A DNA stretch of 5,620 bases from the NCBI GenBank assembly GCA_020059765.1, contig JAGVBM010000388.1, positions 1 to 5,620 of the forward strand. The letters run 5' to 3'. The stretch comes from Bacillota bacterium. Its GTDB lineage: Bacteria > Bacillota > Bacilli > Tumebacillales > Effusibacillaceae. Shown one piece after another: positions 1 through 4,743 of this stretch (its first letter is position 1; every line of letters starts with the position of its first letter). Under the pieces are notes generated by a model, which searched no databases, was not told the DNA's origin, and saw only the letters and a list, made by a program, of their open reading frames with translations. A program made the position numbers and the translations under genes.

Positions 1-5
1 CAAGT

Positions 6-35
6 CGTGTCATGGCGACAAGTCGCCAGATCACG
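6..35 (+). other. Hairpin upstream of rpmJ
   Basis: TGGCGAC (13-19) and GTCGCCA (22-28) are perfect reverse complements. Realistically this is a 6-bp stem with a CAAG tetraloop. CGTG (6-9) and CACG (32-35) can extend it below a 3x3 internal loop. No T-run follows, so it is not an intrinsic terminator. It ends six bases before the rpmJ ribosome binding site AAGGAGG (41-47). It could protect a processed mRNA end or affect rpmJ translation, but its role is unknown. The end of the expected upstream gene infA is not recognisable in bases 1-56. Confidence 0.45.
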
Positions 36-56
36 CTATGAAGGAGGGATACCGCG

Positions 57-170
57 ATGAAAGTACGGCCGTCTGTTAAGCCTATTTGTGAGAAGTGCAA
101 GATCATCCGTCGCAAAGGGGCGGTCATGGTCATCTGCGAAAATCCGAAGCACAAGCAAAAACAGGGTTAA
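57..170 (+). CDS. rpmJ: 50S ribosomal protein L36 (bL36), zinc-binding form
   Basis: This 37-residue protein starts MKVRPSVKP and is the smallest protein of the large ribosomal subunit, where it binds 23S rRNA. The zinc ribbon is intact: Cys11, Cys14, Cys27 and His32 (C-X2-C-X12-C-X4-H). This marks the C+ form, as opposed to the zinc-independent C- form that some bacteria induce under zinc starvation. The length is normal for the family. The start is set by AAGGAGG at 41-47, nine bases before the ATG. In Bacillota rpmJ usually follows infA and precedes rpsM. Here rpsM follows, but only after a 188-bp spacer that carries a promoter. Confidence 0.98.
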   Translation: MKVRPSVKPICEKCKIIRRKGAVMVICENPKHKQKQG

Positions 171-223
171 TTCGGTGTATTGACAGATCAGGTATAATAA
201 TTGCGTGATGGGTCAGCTTGGAA

Positions 224-247
224 CGATAGAGCGGCTGTCTCTTATCG
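224..247 (+). other. Candidate stem-loop in the rpmJ-rpsM spacer
   Basis: CGATA-GAG (224-231) can pair with CTC-TATCG (239-247, with one bulged T at 242) around a 7-base CGGCTGT loop. TGGAA (219-223) and TTCCA (266-270) are also complementary and could enclose it. The structure lies upstream of the rpsM promoter, so it would be present only in readthrough transcripts from rpmJ or in a transcript from a start near 205. There is no T-run and therefore no terminator. The biological role is not established. Confidence 0.3.
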
Positions 248-291
248 GTGTGAGGGAACTGTTGATTCCATGCTGTTTGAAATACATTGAT

Positions 292-321
292 TTGTAATTT
301 AGCAGGTAATTCGTTTATAAT
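292..321 (+). promoter_or_regulatory. Sigma-A promoter of rpsM (alpha operon)
   Basis: The -35 box is TTGTAA (292-297, 4 of 6 consensus). The spacer is 18 bp and the -10 box is a perfect TATAAT (316-321). Transcription would begin near 328-331, giving a leader of about 30 nt that contains the rpsM ribosome binding site GGGAGGTG (341-348). The A+T-rich surroundings and the placement immediately before the operon support it. It would let the alpha operon be transcribed independently of the upstream spc operon. Confidence 0.7.
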
Positions 322-358
322 TAAACTTTGAGATCGTTTTGGGAGGTGTAACAGACCC

Positions 359-727
359 ATGGCACGTATTGCAGGTGTTGACTTGCCGCGTGACAAGCGA
401 GTAGAAGTCGCTTTGACTTATATCTTCGGAATTGGCCGTACCACTTCGAACAAAGTCTTGGCAGAGACCGGAATCAGTCCGGATACCCGAGTCCGCGACT
501 TGACAGAAGAAGAAGTAAGCAAACTTCGCGAGTCGATTGACAAGACCCTGAAAGTAGAAGGGGATCTTCGTCGAGAAATCGCATTGAATATCAAACGGTT
601 GATTGAGATCGGCTCCTATCGTGGCGTTCGTCATCGGAAAGGATTGCCGGTTCGCGGTCAGCGTACAAAAACGAACGCGCGTACCCGTAAAGGTCCGCGT
701 CGTACTGTAGCTGGCAAGAAGAAATAA
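359..727 (+). CDS. rpsM: 30S ribosomal protein S13 (uS13)
   Basis: This 122-residue protein begins MARIAGVDLP, has the normal family length, and sits in the head of the small subunit. There it contacts 16S rRNA and the P-site tRNA and forms bridges to the large subunit. The helical N-terminal domain contains the YIFGIG segment (21-26). The S13 signature runs through RGQRTKTNARTRKG (99-112), followed by the usual basic tail ending AGKKK that reaches towards the P-site tRNA. The ATG is preceded by GGGAGGTG with a spacing of about ten bases. It is the first gene of the alpha operon, and rpsK follows after 19 bases. Confidence 0.99.
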   Translation: MARIAGVDLPRDKRVEVALTYIFGIGRTTSNKVLAETGISPDTRVRDLTEEEVSKLRESIDKTLKVEGDLRREIALNIKRLIEIGSYRGVRHRKGLPVRGQRTKTNARTRKGPRRTVAGKKK

Positions 728-746
728 TAAAGGGGGGAATTAACAC

Positions 747-1157
747 ATGGCAAAAGCTGTGAAGGGCCGTGGCAAAACAACGACTCGCACAAAGCGTCGT
801 GATCGTAAAAATGTTGAATCCGGAGTGGCACACATTCGTTCCACGTTTAACAATACTATTGTGACCATCACAGATCCTGCAGGGAACGCAATTTCCTGGG
901 CAAGCGCAGGCGGTCTTGGATTTAAAGGTTCCCGGAAGTCGACTCCGTTTGCTGCTCAGATGGCAGCGGAAGCTGCTGCACAAGCAGCAATGGAACATGG
1001 GATGAAGTCGGTTGAGGTTTTTGTGAAGGGACCGGGCGCAGGTCGGGAAGCGGCAATTCGTTCTTTGCAAGCGGCAGGACTTGAAGTGGCGATGATCCGT
1101 GACGTCACTCCGATTCCGCACAATGGTTGCCGTCCTCCGAAGCGTCGTCGTGTATAA
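747..1157 (+). CDS. rpsK: 30S ribosomal protein S11 (uS11)
   Basis: This 136-residue protein of the small-subunit platform binds 16S rRNA near the mRNA exit of the E site, next to S7 and S18. The core is unmistakable: SGVAHIRSTFNNTIVTITD (25-43), GSRKSTPFAAQMAAE (61-75), KGPGAGREAAIRSLQAAGLEV (94-114) and the C-terminal PHNGCRPPKRRRV. The Asn-Gly in this tail (126-127) corresponds to the site reported to carry isoaspartate in Escherichia coli S11; whether that occurs here cannot be seen. The basic N-terminus is about five residues longer than in B. subtilis S11 (131 aa). The AAGGGGGG site (730-737) sits in the 19-base gap after rpsM. Confidence 0.99.
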   Translation: MAKAVKGRGKTTTRTKRRDRKNVESGVAHIRSTFNNTIVTITDPAGNAISWASAGGLGFKGSRKSTPFAAQMAAEAAAQAAMEHGMKSVEVFVKGPGAGREAAIRSLQAAGLEVAMIRDVTPIPHNGCRPPKRRRV

Positions 1158-1182
1158 CGATAACTGATTAGTCTATGGAGAA

Positions 1183-1213
1183 TTGTTCATTTCTATACGT
1201 TTTGAAGTATAAT
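1183..1213 (+). promoter_or_regulatory. Possible internal promoter before rpsD
   Basis: A perfect -10 hexamer TATAAT lies at 1208-1213 in the 81-bp rpsK-rpsD spacer. The best upstream partner is TTGTTC (1183-1188, 3 of 6) at a spacing of 19 bp, which is suboptimal, and there is no extended -10 TG. Transcription would start near 1220, right at the rpsD ribosome binding site AGGAGGTG (1220-1227), leaving a very short leader. TATAC (1194-1198) and GTATA (1207-1211) can also pair. This is plausible as a secondary promoter but could be chance in an A+T-rich gap. Confidence 0.35.
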
Positions 1214-1238
1214 TCCAACAGGAGGTGTCAACACTAGG

Positions 1239-1865
1239 ATGGCAAGATACTCTGGTGCCGTATGTCGGTTGTGCCGACGTGAAGGCGTAAAACTGTATCT
1301 TAAAGGCGAACGCTGTTATAGCGATAAATGTGCCATCGACCGTCGTCCGTATGCTCCTGGGCAGCATGGACAAGGTCGCAAGAAAGTATCCGAATACGGG
1401 CTTCAGCTTCGTGAAAAACAAAAAGCACGCCGTATCTATGGCGTTTTGGAAAAACAATTCCGTAAATATTATGAGGAAGCGGCTCGCCGGAAAGGGATTA
1501 CGGGCGAAACGCTGCTTCAACTGCTGGAAAGCCGTTTGGACAATGTAGTGTACCGTTTGGGATTCGCAGCCTCCCGTCCGGAAGCTCGTCAACTGGTTCG
1601 CCACGGTCATTTTACTGTGAATGGACAGCGCGTTGACATTCCGTCTTACTTGACCAAGGTAGGAGATGTCATTGCGGTTTATGAAAAAAGCGTGGAATCT
1701 CCGCGCATCAAAGAACTGCTTGAAATTGCCGAAGGCAAGACGGTATTGGGATGGCTGGAACGCGATCTGAACAGCAAATCCGGTCGCATGGTTCGTGTGC
1801 CGACTCGTGAAGAGATCGACATTCCGGTAGCGGAACAAATGATTATCGAGTTGTACTCACGTTAA
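1239..1865 (+). CDS. rpsD: 30S ribosomal protein S4 (uS4), zinc-binding form
   Basis: This 208-residue primary 16S rRNA-binding protein initiates assembly of the 5' domain of the small subunit and contributes to decoding accuracy. The N-terminal zinc knuckle is present: Cys9, Cys12, Cys26 and Cys31. Next come RRPYAPGQHGQGRKKVSEYG (35-54) and EKQKARRIYG (59-68). The S4 RNA-binding domain covers roughly 98-160 (SRLDNVVYRLGFA, RQLVRHGHFTVNG). The protein ends in ELYSR, as is typical. AGGAGGTG is eleven bases before the ATG. S4 is the autogenous regulator of the alpha operon in E. coli. In B. subtilis rpsD is unlinked and its S4 lacks these cysteines. An operon-encoded S4 here makes autoregulation possible, but that is inference. 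Confidence 0.99.
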   Translation: MARYSGAVCRLCRREGVKLYLKGERCYSDKCAIDRRPYAPGQHGQGRKKVSEYGLQLREKQKARRIYGVLEKQFRKYYEEAARRKGITGETLLQLLESRLDNVVYRLGFAASRPEARQLVRHGHFTVNGQRVDIPSYLTKVGDVIAVYEKSVESPRIKELLEIAEGKTVLGWLERDLNSKSGRMVRVPTREEIDIPVAEQMIIELYSR

Positions 1866-1870
1866 TAATT

Positions 1871-1896
1871 GATTGGGGACCGCATGTTCCGCAATC
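1871..1896 (+). other. Weak hairpin in the rpsD-rpoA spacer
   Basis: GATTG (1871-1875) pairs with CAATC (1892-1896). After a G/G mismatch, GGA (1877-1879) pairs with TCC (1888-1890). It occupies the start of the 79-bp gap and is not followed by a T-run, so it is not a terminator. Such a long gap inside an otherwise tight ribosomal operon may hold a processing or translational control element, but the pairing is modest and could be chance. Confidence 0.25.
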
Positions 1897-1930
1897 GGGT
1901 CTGTCCTACCAGCTTGCAAGAGTTGTCGAG

Positions 1931-1937
1931 AAGGAGG
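1931..1937 (+). promoter_or_regulatory. Ribosome binding site fixing the rpoA start
   Basis: AAGGAGG lies seven bases before the ATG at 1945. The frame is open upstream to a TTG at 1873, but that start has no comparable site. It would also add 24 residues absent from known alpha subunits. The ATG at 1945 gives the standard MIEIEKP start and a 314-residue protein. Confidence 0.93.
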
Positions 1938-1944
1938 TTACTGC

Positions 1945-2889
1945 ATGATCGAAATTGAAAAGCCGAAGATCGAGGCAGTTGAAATGAGTTCCGATGGAAC
2001 GTATGGGAAGTTTGTAGTGGAACCTTTGGAGCGTGGGTATGGGACTACCCTGGGCAATTCGCTTCGTCGAATTCTGCTTTCGTCTTTGCCTGGTGCTGCG
2101 GCCGCTTCGGTCAAGATTGAAGGAGTACTCCATGAATTCTCGACCGTACCTGGCGTAGTGGAAGATACTACAGAGATTATCCTCAATCTGAAGCGGCTTT
2201 CTTTAAAGATTCATTCCGACGAGGAGAAAACATTATTCATTGATGCAGAAGGGCCTAGAACTTTGAGAGCTGCCGATATTCAGGCAGATTCGGATGTCGA
2301 AGTTCTGAATCCCGATCTGCATATTGCCACGTTAGCTGACGGTGCCAAGTTCTACATGCAAATCAAAGCGAATCGTGGACGAGGATATGTTACTGCGGAT
2401 CGCAACAAGCGTGAAGATATGGAAATTGGTGTCATTCCGATTGATTCTATCTACACCCCGATCTCTCGCGTCAATTATAGCGTTGAGAATACCCGTGTCG
2501 GGCAGGTAACCAACTACGACAAACTGACGCTGGAATTGTGGACTGACGGAAGCATTCGCCCCGATGAAGCGGTTAGTCTCGCCGCAAAGATTTTAAACGA
2601 ACATCTGATGCTGTTTGTCGGATTGACGGACAAAGTGAAAGATACGGAGATTATGGTTGAGAAAGAGGATGACAAGAAGGAAAAAGTTCTCGAGATGACG
2701 ATTGAGGAACTGGATCTTTCGGTTCGCTCCTACAACTGTCTCAAGCGTGCGGGTATCAATACGGTTCAGGAATTGTGCTCGAAGACGGAGGAAGAAATGA
2801 TGAAAGTGCGAAACCTCGGTCGCAAATCGCTTGAAGAAGTGCAAGAGAAGCTGTCGGAACTGAACCTGTCTCTCCGGAAAGAAGATTGA
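1945..2889 (+). CDS. rpoA: DNA-directed RNA polymerase subunit alpha
   Basis: This 314-residue protein matches the B. subtilis alpha length. It dimerises to nucleate core RNA polymerase assembly. The N-terminal domain (about 1-230) shows FVVEPLERGYGTTLGNSLRRILLSSLPG (23-50), which forms the dimer and beta-binding surface. An acidic, lysine-rich linker (about 232-250) follows. The C-terminal domain contains LDLSVRSYNCLKRAGI (256-271) and NLGRKSLEEV (290-299). Arg261, Asn264, Lys267, Gly292 and Ser295 fall where the UP-element-binding residues of the E. coli C-terminal domain lie. The domain also contacts activators such as Spx in Bacillota. Co-transcription with S13, S11, S4 and L17 is a widely conserved arrangement that links polymerase and ribosome synthesis. 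Confidence 0.99.
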   Translation: MIEIEKPKIEAVEMSSDGTYGKFVVEPLERGYGTTLGNSLRRILLSSLPGAAAASVKIEGVLHEFSTVPGVVEDTTEIILNLKRLSLKIHSDEEKTLFIDAEGPRTLRAADIQADSDVEVLNPDLHIATLADGAKFYMQIKANRGRGYVTADRNKREDMEIGVIPIDSIYTPISRVNYSVENTRVGQVTNYDKLTLELWTDGSIRPDEAVSLAAKILNEHLMLFVGLTDKVKDTEIMVEKEDDKKEKVLEMTIEELDLSVRSYNCLKRAGINTVQELCSKTEEEMMKVRNLGRKSLEEVQEKLSELNLSLRKED

Positions 2890-2920
2890 CAGCAGGGTTA
2901 AACCAGCAGGACAACTTGTA

Positions 2921-2931
2921 GAGGAGGAGGG
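2921..2931 (+). promoter_or_regulatory. Ribosome binding site for the GTG start of rplQ
   Basis: GAGGAGGAGGG is an extended purine-rich site ending six bases before the GTG at 2938. It supports that start although GTG is less common for a ribosomal protein. The next residues, AYRKLNRRTG, match the conserved L17 N-terminus. Confidence 0.85.
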
Positions 2932-2937
2932 AAAAAA

Positions 2938-3303
2938 GTGGCATATCGCAAGCTGAATCGACGTACCGGAGCGCGGAAAGCACTGTTCCGTGATCTCGTT
3001 ACCGATTTGTTCATTTATGAGCGCATTGAAACAACAGAAGCGAAAGCAAAAGAGATCCGCTCTGTTGCTGAAAAAATGATTACGTTGGCGAAACGTGGAG
3101 ATCTTCACGCTCGTCGGCAAGTGGCTTCCTTCGTGCGTCCGGAGACTGCAGATACTACCACGGGTCAAGATGTGGTTCAGAAGTTGTTCTCTGAGATTGC
3201 TCCTCGTTTCTCGGAACGCCAAGGCGGTTATACACGTATTTTAAAAGTTGGGCCTCGTCGTGGTGACGGTGCTCCCATGGCGATTCTTGAACTGGTTGAG
3301 TAA
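2938..3303 (+). CDS. rplQ: 50S ribosomal protein L17 (bL17)
   Basis: This 121-residue protein has the bacterial L17 length and lies near the polypeptide exit side of the large subunit. The N-terminus AYRKLNRRTGARKALFRDL (2-20) and the signature IETTEAKAKEIRSVAEKMIT (30-49) are diagnostic. The C-terminal GGYTRILKVGPRRGDGAPMAILELVE (96-121) is the standard L17 ending. It starts with GTG, as judged from the ribosome binding site and the conserved N-terminus. It is the last gene of the alpha operon, 48 bases after rpoA, and is followed within about 35 bases by a strong intrinsic terminator. Confidence 0.99.
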   Translation: MAYRKLNRRTGARKALFRDLVTDLFIYERIETTEAKAKEIRSVAEKMITLAKRGDLHARRQVASFVRPETADTTTGQDVVQKLFSEIAPRFSERQGGYTRILKVGPRRGDGAPMAILELVE

Positions 3304-3307
3304 TTGG

Positions 3308-3327
3308 AAAAGGGGACTCCCTTTTTT
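3308..3327 (+). terminator. Candidate weak terminator after rplQ
   Basis: AAAAGGG (3308-3314) pairs with CCCTTTT (3319-3325) around a GACT loop, and two more T residues follow. Most of the T-run is consumed by the stem and only three G-C pairs are present. It is therefore likely a weak partner to the much stronger hairpin that follows. Confidence 0.4.
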
Positions 3328-3336
3328 CAAGTGAAG

Positions 3337-3367
3337 CGAGGTTTGCCCTATGGCGAACCTCGTTTTT
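3337..3367 (+). terminator. Intrinsic terminator of the alpha operon
   Basis: CGAGGTTTGCC (3337-3347) pairs with GGCGAACCTCG (3352-3362), eleven base pairs including one T-G wobble, around a CTAT loop. TTTTT (3363-3367) follows directly. This is a textbook Rho-independent terminator. It separates the alpha operon from truA. Confidence 0.93.
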
Positions 3368-3393
3368 CTTGCCGTCATCATCACAAGATTCGC

Positions 3394-3400
3394 GGAGGTG
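3394..3400 (+). promoter_or_regulatory. Ribosome binding site for the GTG start of truA
   Basis: GGAGGTG lies six bases before the GTG at 3407. No ATG is available near the conserved MRNIKLIVAYDGT start, so the GTG is the natural initiation codon. No convincing promoter is visible between the terminator at 3367 and this site. Confidence 0.85.
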
Positions 3401-3406
3401 TGAAGC

Positions 3407-4156
3407 GTGCGCAACATCAAGCTGATTGTCGCTTATGACGGAACCGATTTTCACGGGTTCCAATCGCAACCGAATCTGCGCACCGTGCAAAGTGAACTGC
3501 AGCAAGCGATTGAACGTTTGACCGGCGAATCGATTCAAATTACGGGATCGGGCAGAACGGATGCAGGTGTCCATGCATGGGGGCAAGTTGTTAACTTTCA
3601 CACTTCTTCGCGGATTCCGATCGACAAGTGGCTGATTGCGATGAACTCTGTACTGCCCCAGGATCTCGTAATTCGCGGCGCAGAGGAAGCGTCCCGGGAT
3701 TTTCACGCAAGGTTTGACGCAACTGCTAAAACGTATCTTTATCAAATTGATCCAGGATTATACCCGGACGTTTTCCGACGTCGTCATGTTTGGCATGTGC
3801 CGTATCGATTGGAGATTGATAGCATGCGAAAGGCTGCTGTTTGGTTCACGGGAGAACATGATTTCACCAGCTTTTGCAACGCTTCTACTCCCGTCGAGGA
3901 CAAGGTTCGTCAGATTCATGAGATACGCGTTGAGGAATTCGGGAACGTTTTAAAAATATGGGTGCATGGAAATGGATTTTTGTGGAATATGGTGCGCATT
4001 CTTGTCGGAACCTTGGTCGATGTAGGCCGGGGGCGGATATCTTCTGATGAAATTCCAGCGATTCTGGCCGCGAAAGACCGGACTCGTGCCGGAGTAACCG
4101 CACCAGCTCGAGGTTTGACGTTATTTGAGGTCCTGTATCCGAAAAACGAATTGTAG
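3407..4156 (+). CDS. truA: tRNA pseudouridine(38-40) synthase TruA
   Basis: This 249-residue enzyme, of normal length for TruA, converts uridines 38, 39 and 40 in the tRNA anticodon stem to pseudouridine. This stabilises the stem and supports reading-frame maintenance. The start IKLIVAYDGTDFHGFQ (4-19) is the family N-terminus. GSGRTDAGVHA (47-57) holds the catalytic Asp52. Tyr110 in KTYLYQI matches the conserved active-site tyrosine. The C-terminal half shows GNGFLWNMVRILVGTLVDVGRG (188-209) and TAPARGLTLFEVLY (231-244). It lies between the alpha-operon terminator and the rplM promoter, as in Bacillus except that the ecf transporter genes are missing. Its own promoter is not evident, so expression may rely on readthrough or on a start inside rplQ. 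The stop codon lies within a 13-bp repeat. Confidence 0.98.
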   Translation: MRNIKLIVAYDGTDFHGFQSQPNLRTVQSELQQAIERLTGESIQITGSGRTDAGVHAWGQVVNFHTSSRIPIDKWLIAMNSVLPQDLVIRGAEEASRDFHARFDATAKTYLYQIDPGLYPDVFRRRHVWHVPYRLEIDSMRKAAVWFTGEHDFTSFCNASTPVEDKVRQIHEIRVEEFGNVLKIWVHGNGFLWNMVRILVGTLVDVGRGRISSDEIPAILAAKDRTRAGVTAPARGLTLFEVLYPKNEL

Positions 4157-4181
4157 AAACATTACATCGTAGAAACATTAC
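4153..4181 (+). repeat. Tandem 13-bp direct repeat at the truA end, upstream of the rplM promoter
   Basis: GTAGAAACATTAC occurs at 4153-4165 and again at 4169-4181, a period of 16 bp with an ATC spacer. The first copy contains the truA stop codon. The second ends one base before the -35 box of the rplM promoter. The 16-bp period is about one and a half helical turns. It may be a recent small tandem duplication, or a pair of sites for a regulator acting on the rplM promoter. The sequence does not decide which. Confidence 0.85.
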
Positions 4182-4182
4182 C

Positions 4183-4211
4183 TTGACTTGAGGATATGAA
4201 ACCGATAAAAT
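4183..4211 (+). promoter_or_regulatory. Sigma-A promoter of rplM-rpsI
   Basis: The -35 box is TTGACT (4183-4188, 5 of 6), the spacer is the optimal 17 bp, and the -10 box is TAAAAT (4206-4211, 5 of 6). Transcription should begin near 4218, giving a leader of about 68 nt that contains the hairpin at 4221-4257 and the rplM ribosome binding site. This is the best promoter in the window. Confidence 0.85.
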
Positions 4212-4220
4212 AGTGATGTT

Positions 4221-4257
4221 GTTTAAACCCGCTATTCCCACTAGCCCCGGTTTAAAC
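4221..4257 (+). promoter_or_regulatory. Probable L13 ribosomal-protein leader (rplM 5' UTR)
   Basis: GTTTAAACC (4221-4229) and GGTTTAAAC (4249-4257) form a perfect 9-bp stem. Inside it GCTA (4231-4234) pairs with TAGC (4242-4245) around a TTCCCAC loop. This leaves a bulged C on the left and CCC on the right. Position, size and the bipartite stem with an asymmetric internal loop fit the L13 leader family, a proposed autoregulatory structure upstream of rplM-rpsI in low-GC Gram-positive bacteria. The hairpin starts within a few bases of the predicted transcription start. No U-tailed terminator follows. A match to the Rfam model is expected but was not run. Confidence 0.75.
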
Positions 4258-4285
4258 CTTTGTACAAGTTAGGAGGAACTAATCC

Positions 4286-4723
4286 ATGCGTACGACATAC
4301 ATGGCGAAACCAACCGCTGTGGAGCGCAAATGGTACATCATCGACGCAGAAGGCAAAACAGTCGGCCGTCTGGCAACTGAAATTGCAACCATTCTGCGCG
4401 GTAAACATAAACCTGAATTCACTCCTCACGTGGATACGGGTGACTTCGTAATCGTAATCAATGCTGAGAAAGTGGTATTTACAGGAAAGAAATTGCAGGC
4501 GAAAATTTACCGCCGTCACTCCCTGTATCCGGGCGGTTTGAAGGAGACAACAGCTGCCGTCATGCTGCAGACAAAACCGGAGCGTGTTTTGTTCTCTGCC
4601 GTGAAAGGCATGCTTCCGAAGAACAGCCTCGGTGCCAAGATGCTCACCAAGCTGCGCGTATACGCAGGAACCGAGCATCCGCACAGTGCACAACAACCGA
4701 TTCCTTGGGAATCACGGAACTAA
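4286..4723 (+). CDS. rplM: 50S ribosomal protein L13 (uL13)
   Basis: This 145-residue protein, the same length as B. subtilis L13, is an early-assembly protein of the large subunit that binds 23S rRNA. The N-terminus MRTTYMAKP matches the Bacillota type. Conserved segments are ERKWYIIDAEGKTVGRLATEIA (13-34), LRGKHKPEFTPHVDTGD (37-53) and NAEKVVFTGKKLQAKIYRRHS (59-79). The signature KGMLPKNSLGAKMLTKLRVYAG (107-128) is followed by EHPHSAQQP. AGGAGG (4271-4276) is nine bases before the ATG. A second in-frame ATG at codon 6 is less likely because the MRTT start is conserved. It forms a two-gene operon with rpsI and is probably controlled through the leader hairpin. Confidence 0.99.
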   Translation: MRTTYMAKPTAVERKWYIIDAEGKTVGRLATEIATILRGKHKPEFTPHVDTGDFVIVINAEKVVFTGKKLQAKIYRRHSLYPGGLKETTAAVMLQTKPERVLFSAVKGMLPKNSLGAKMLTKLRVYAGTEHPHSAQQPIPWESRN

Positions 4724-4727
4724 TTTA

Positions 4728-4735
4728 AGAGGAGG
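4728..4735 (+). promoter_or_regulatory. Ribosome binding site for the GTG start of rpsI
   Basis: AGAGGAGG lies eight bases before the GTG at 4744, in the 20-base gap after rplM. It supports GTG initiation giving the conserved MAQVQYWGTGRRK N-terminus. Confidence 0.85.
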
Positions 4736-4743
4736 TTGGCCCT

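Noticed and set aside
1..56. 3' end of infA at the window start
   Set aside because: None of the three frames ends in a recognisable translation initiation factor IF-1 C-terminus, so infA, if present, ends upstream.
591..1121. Long open frame on the minus strand opposite rpsM-rpsK
   Set aside because: It is an antisense shadow of two certain ribosomal-protein genes, has no ribosome binding site and resembles no protein. The same applies to the other antisense frames in the window.
1330..1548. 72-residue plus-strand frame inside rpsD
   Set aside because: It is an out-of-frame shadow of the S4 coding sequence.
1873..1944. Extension of rpoA upstream to a TTG start, adding 24 residues
   Set aside because: The ATG at 1945 has an excellent ribosome binding site and gives the conserved MIEIEKP start and the normal 314-residue length; the TTG has no suitable site.
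1884..1958. 24-residue frame beginning in the rpsD-rpoA gap and overlapping the rpoA start
   Set aside because: It has only a weak GGGG upstream, no recognisable product, and is as expected by chance for a 75-bp stretch.
2886..2891. TTGACA at the rpoA stop codon as a -35 box for an rplQ promoter
   Set aside because: There is no acceptable -10 hexamer at 16-19 bp downstream (GGACAA at the 17-bp position).
3369..3390. Possible truA promoter TTGCCG with AAGATT
   Set aside because: Both hexamers are poor and the spacing is too short for sigma-A; not distinguishable from chance.
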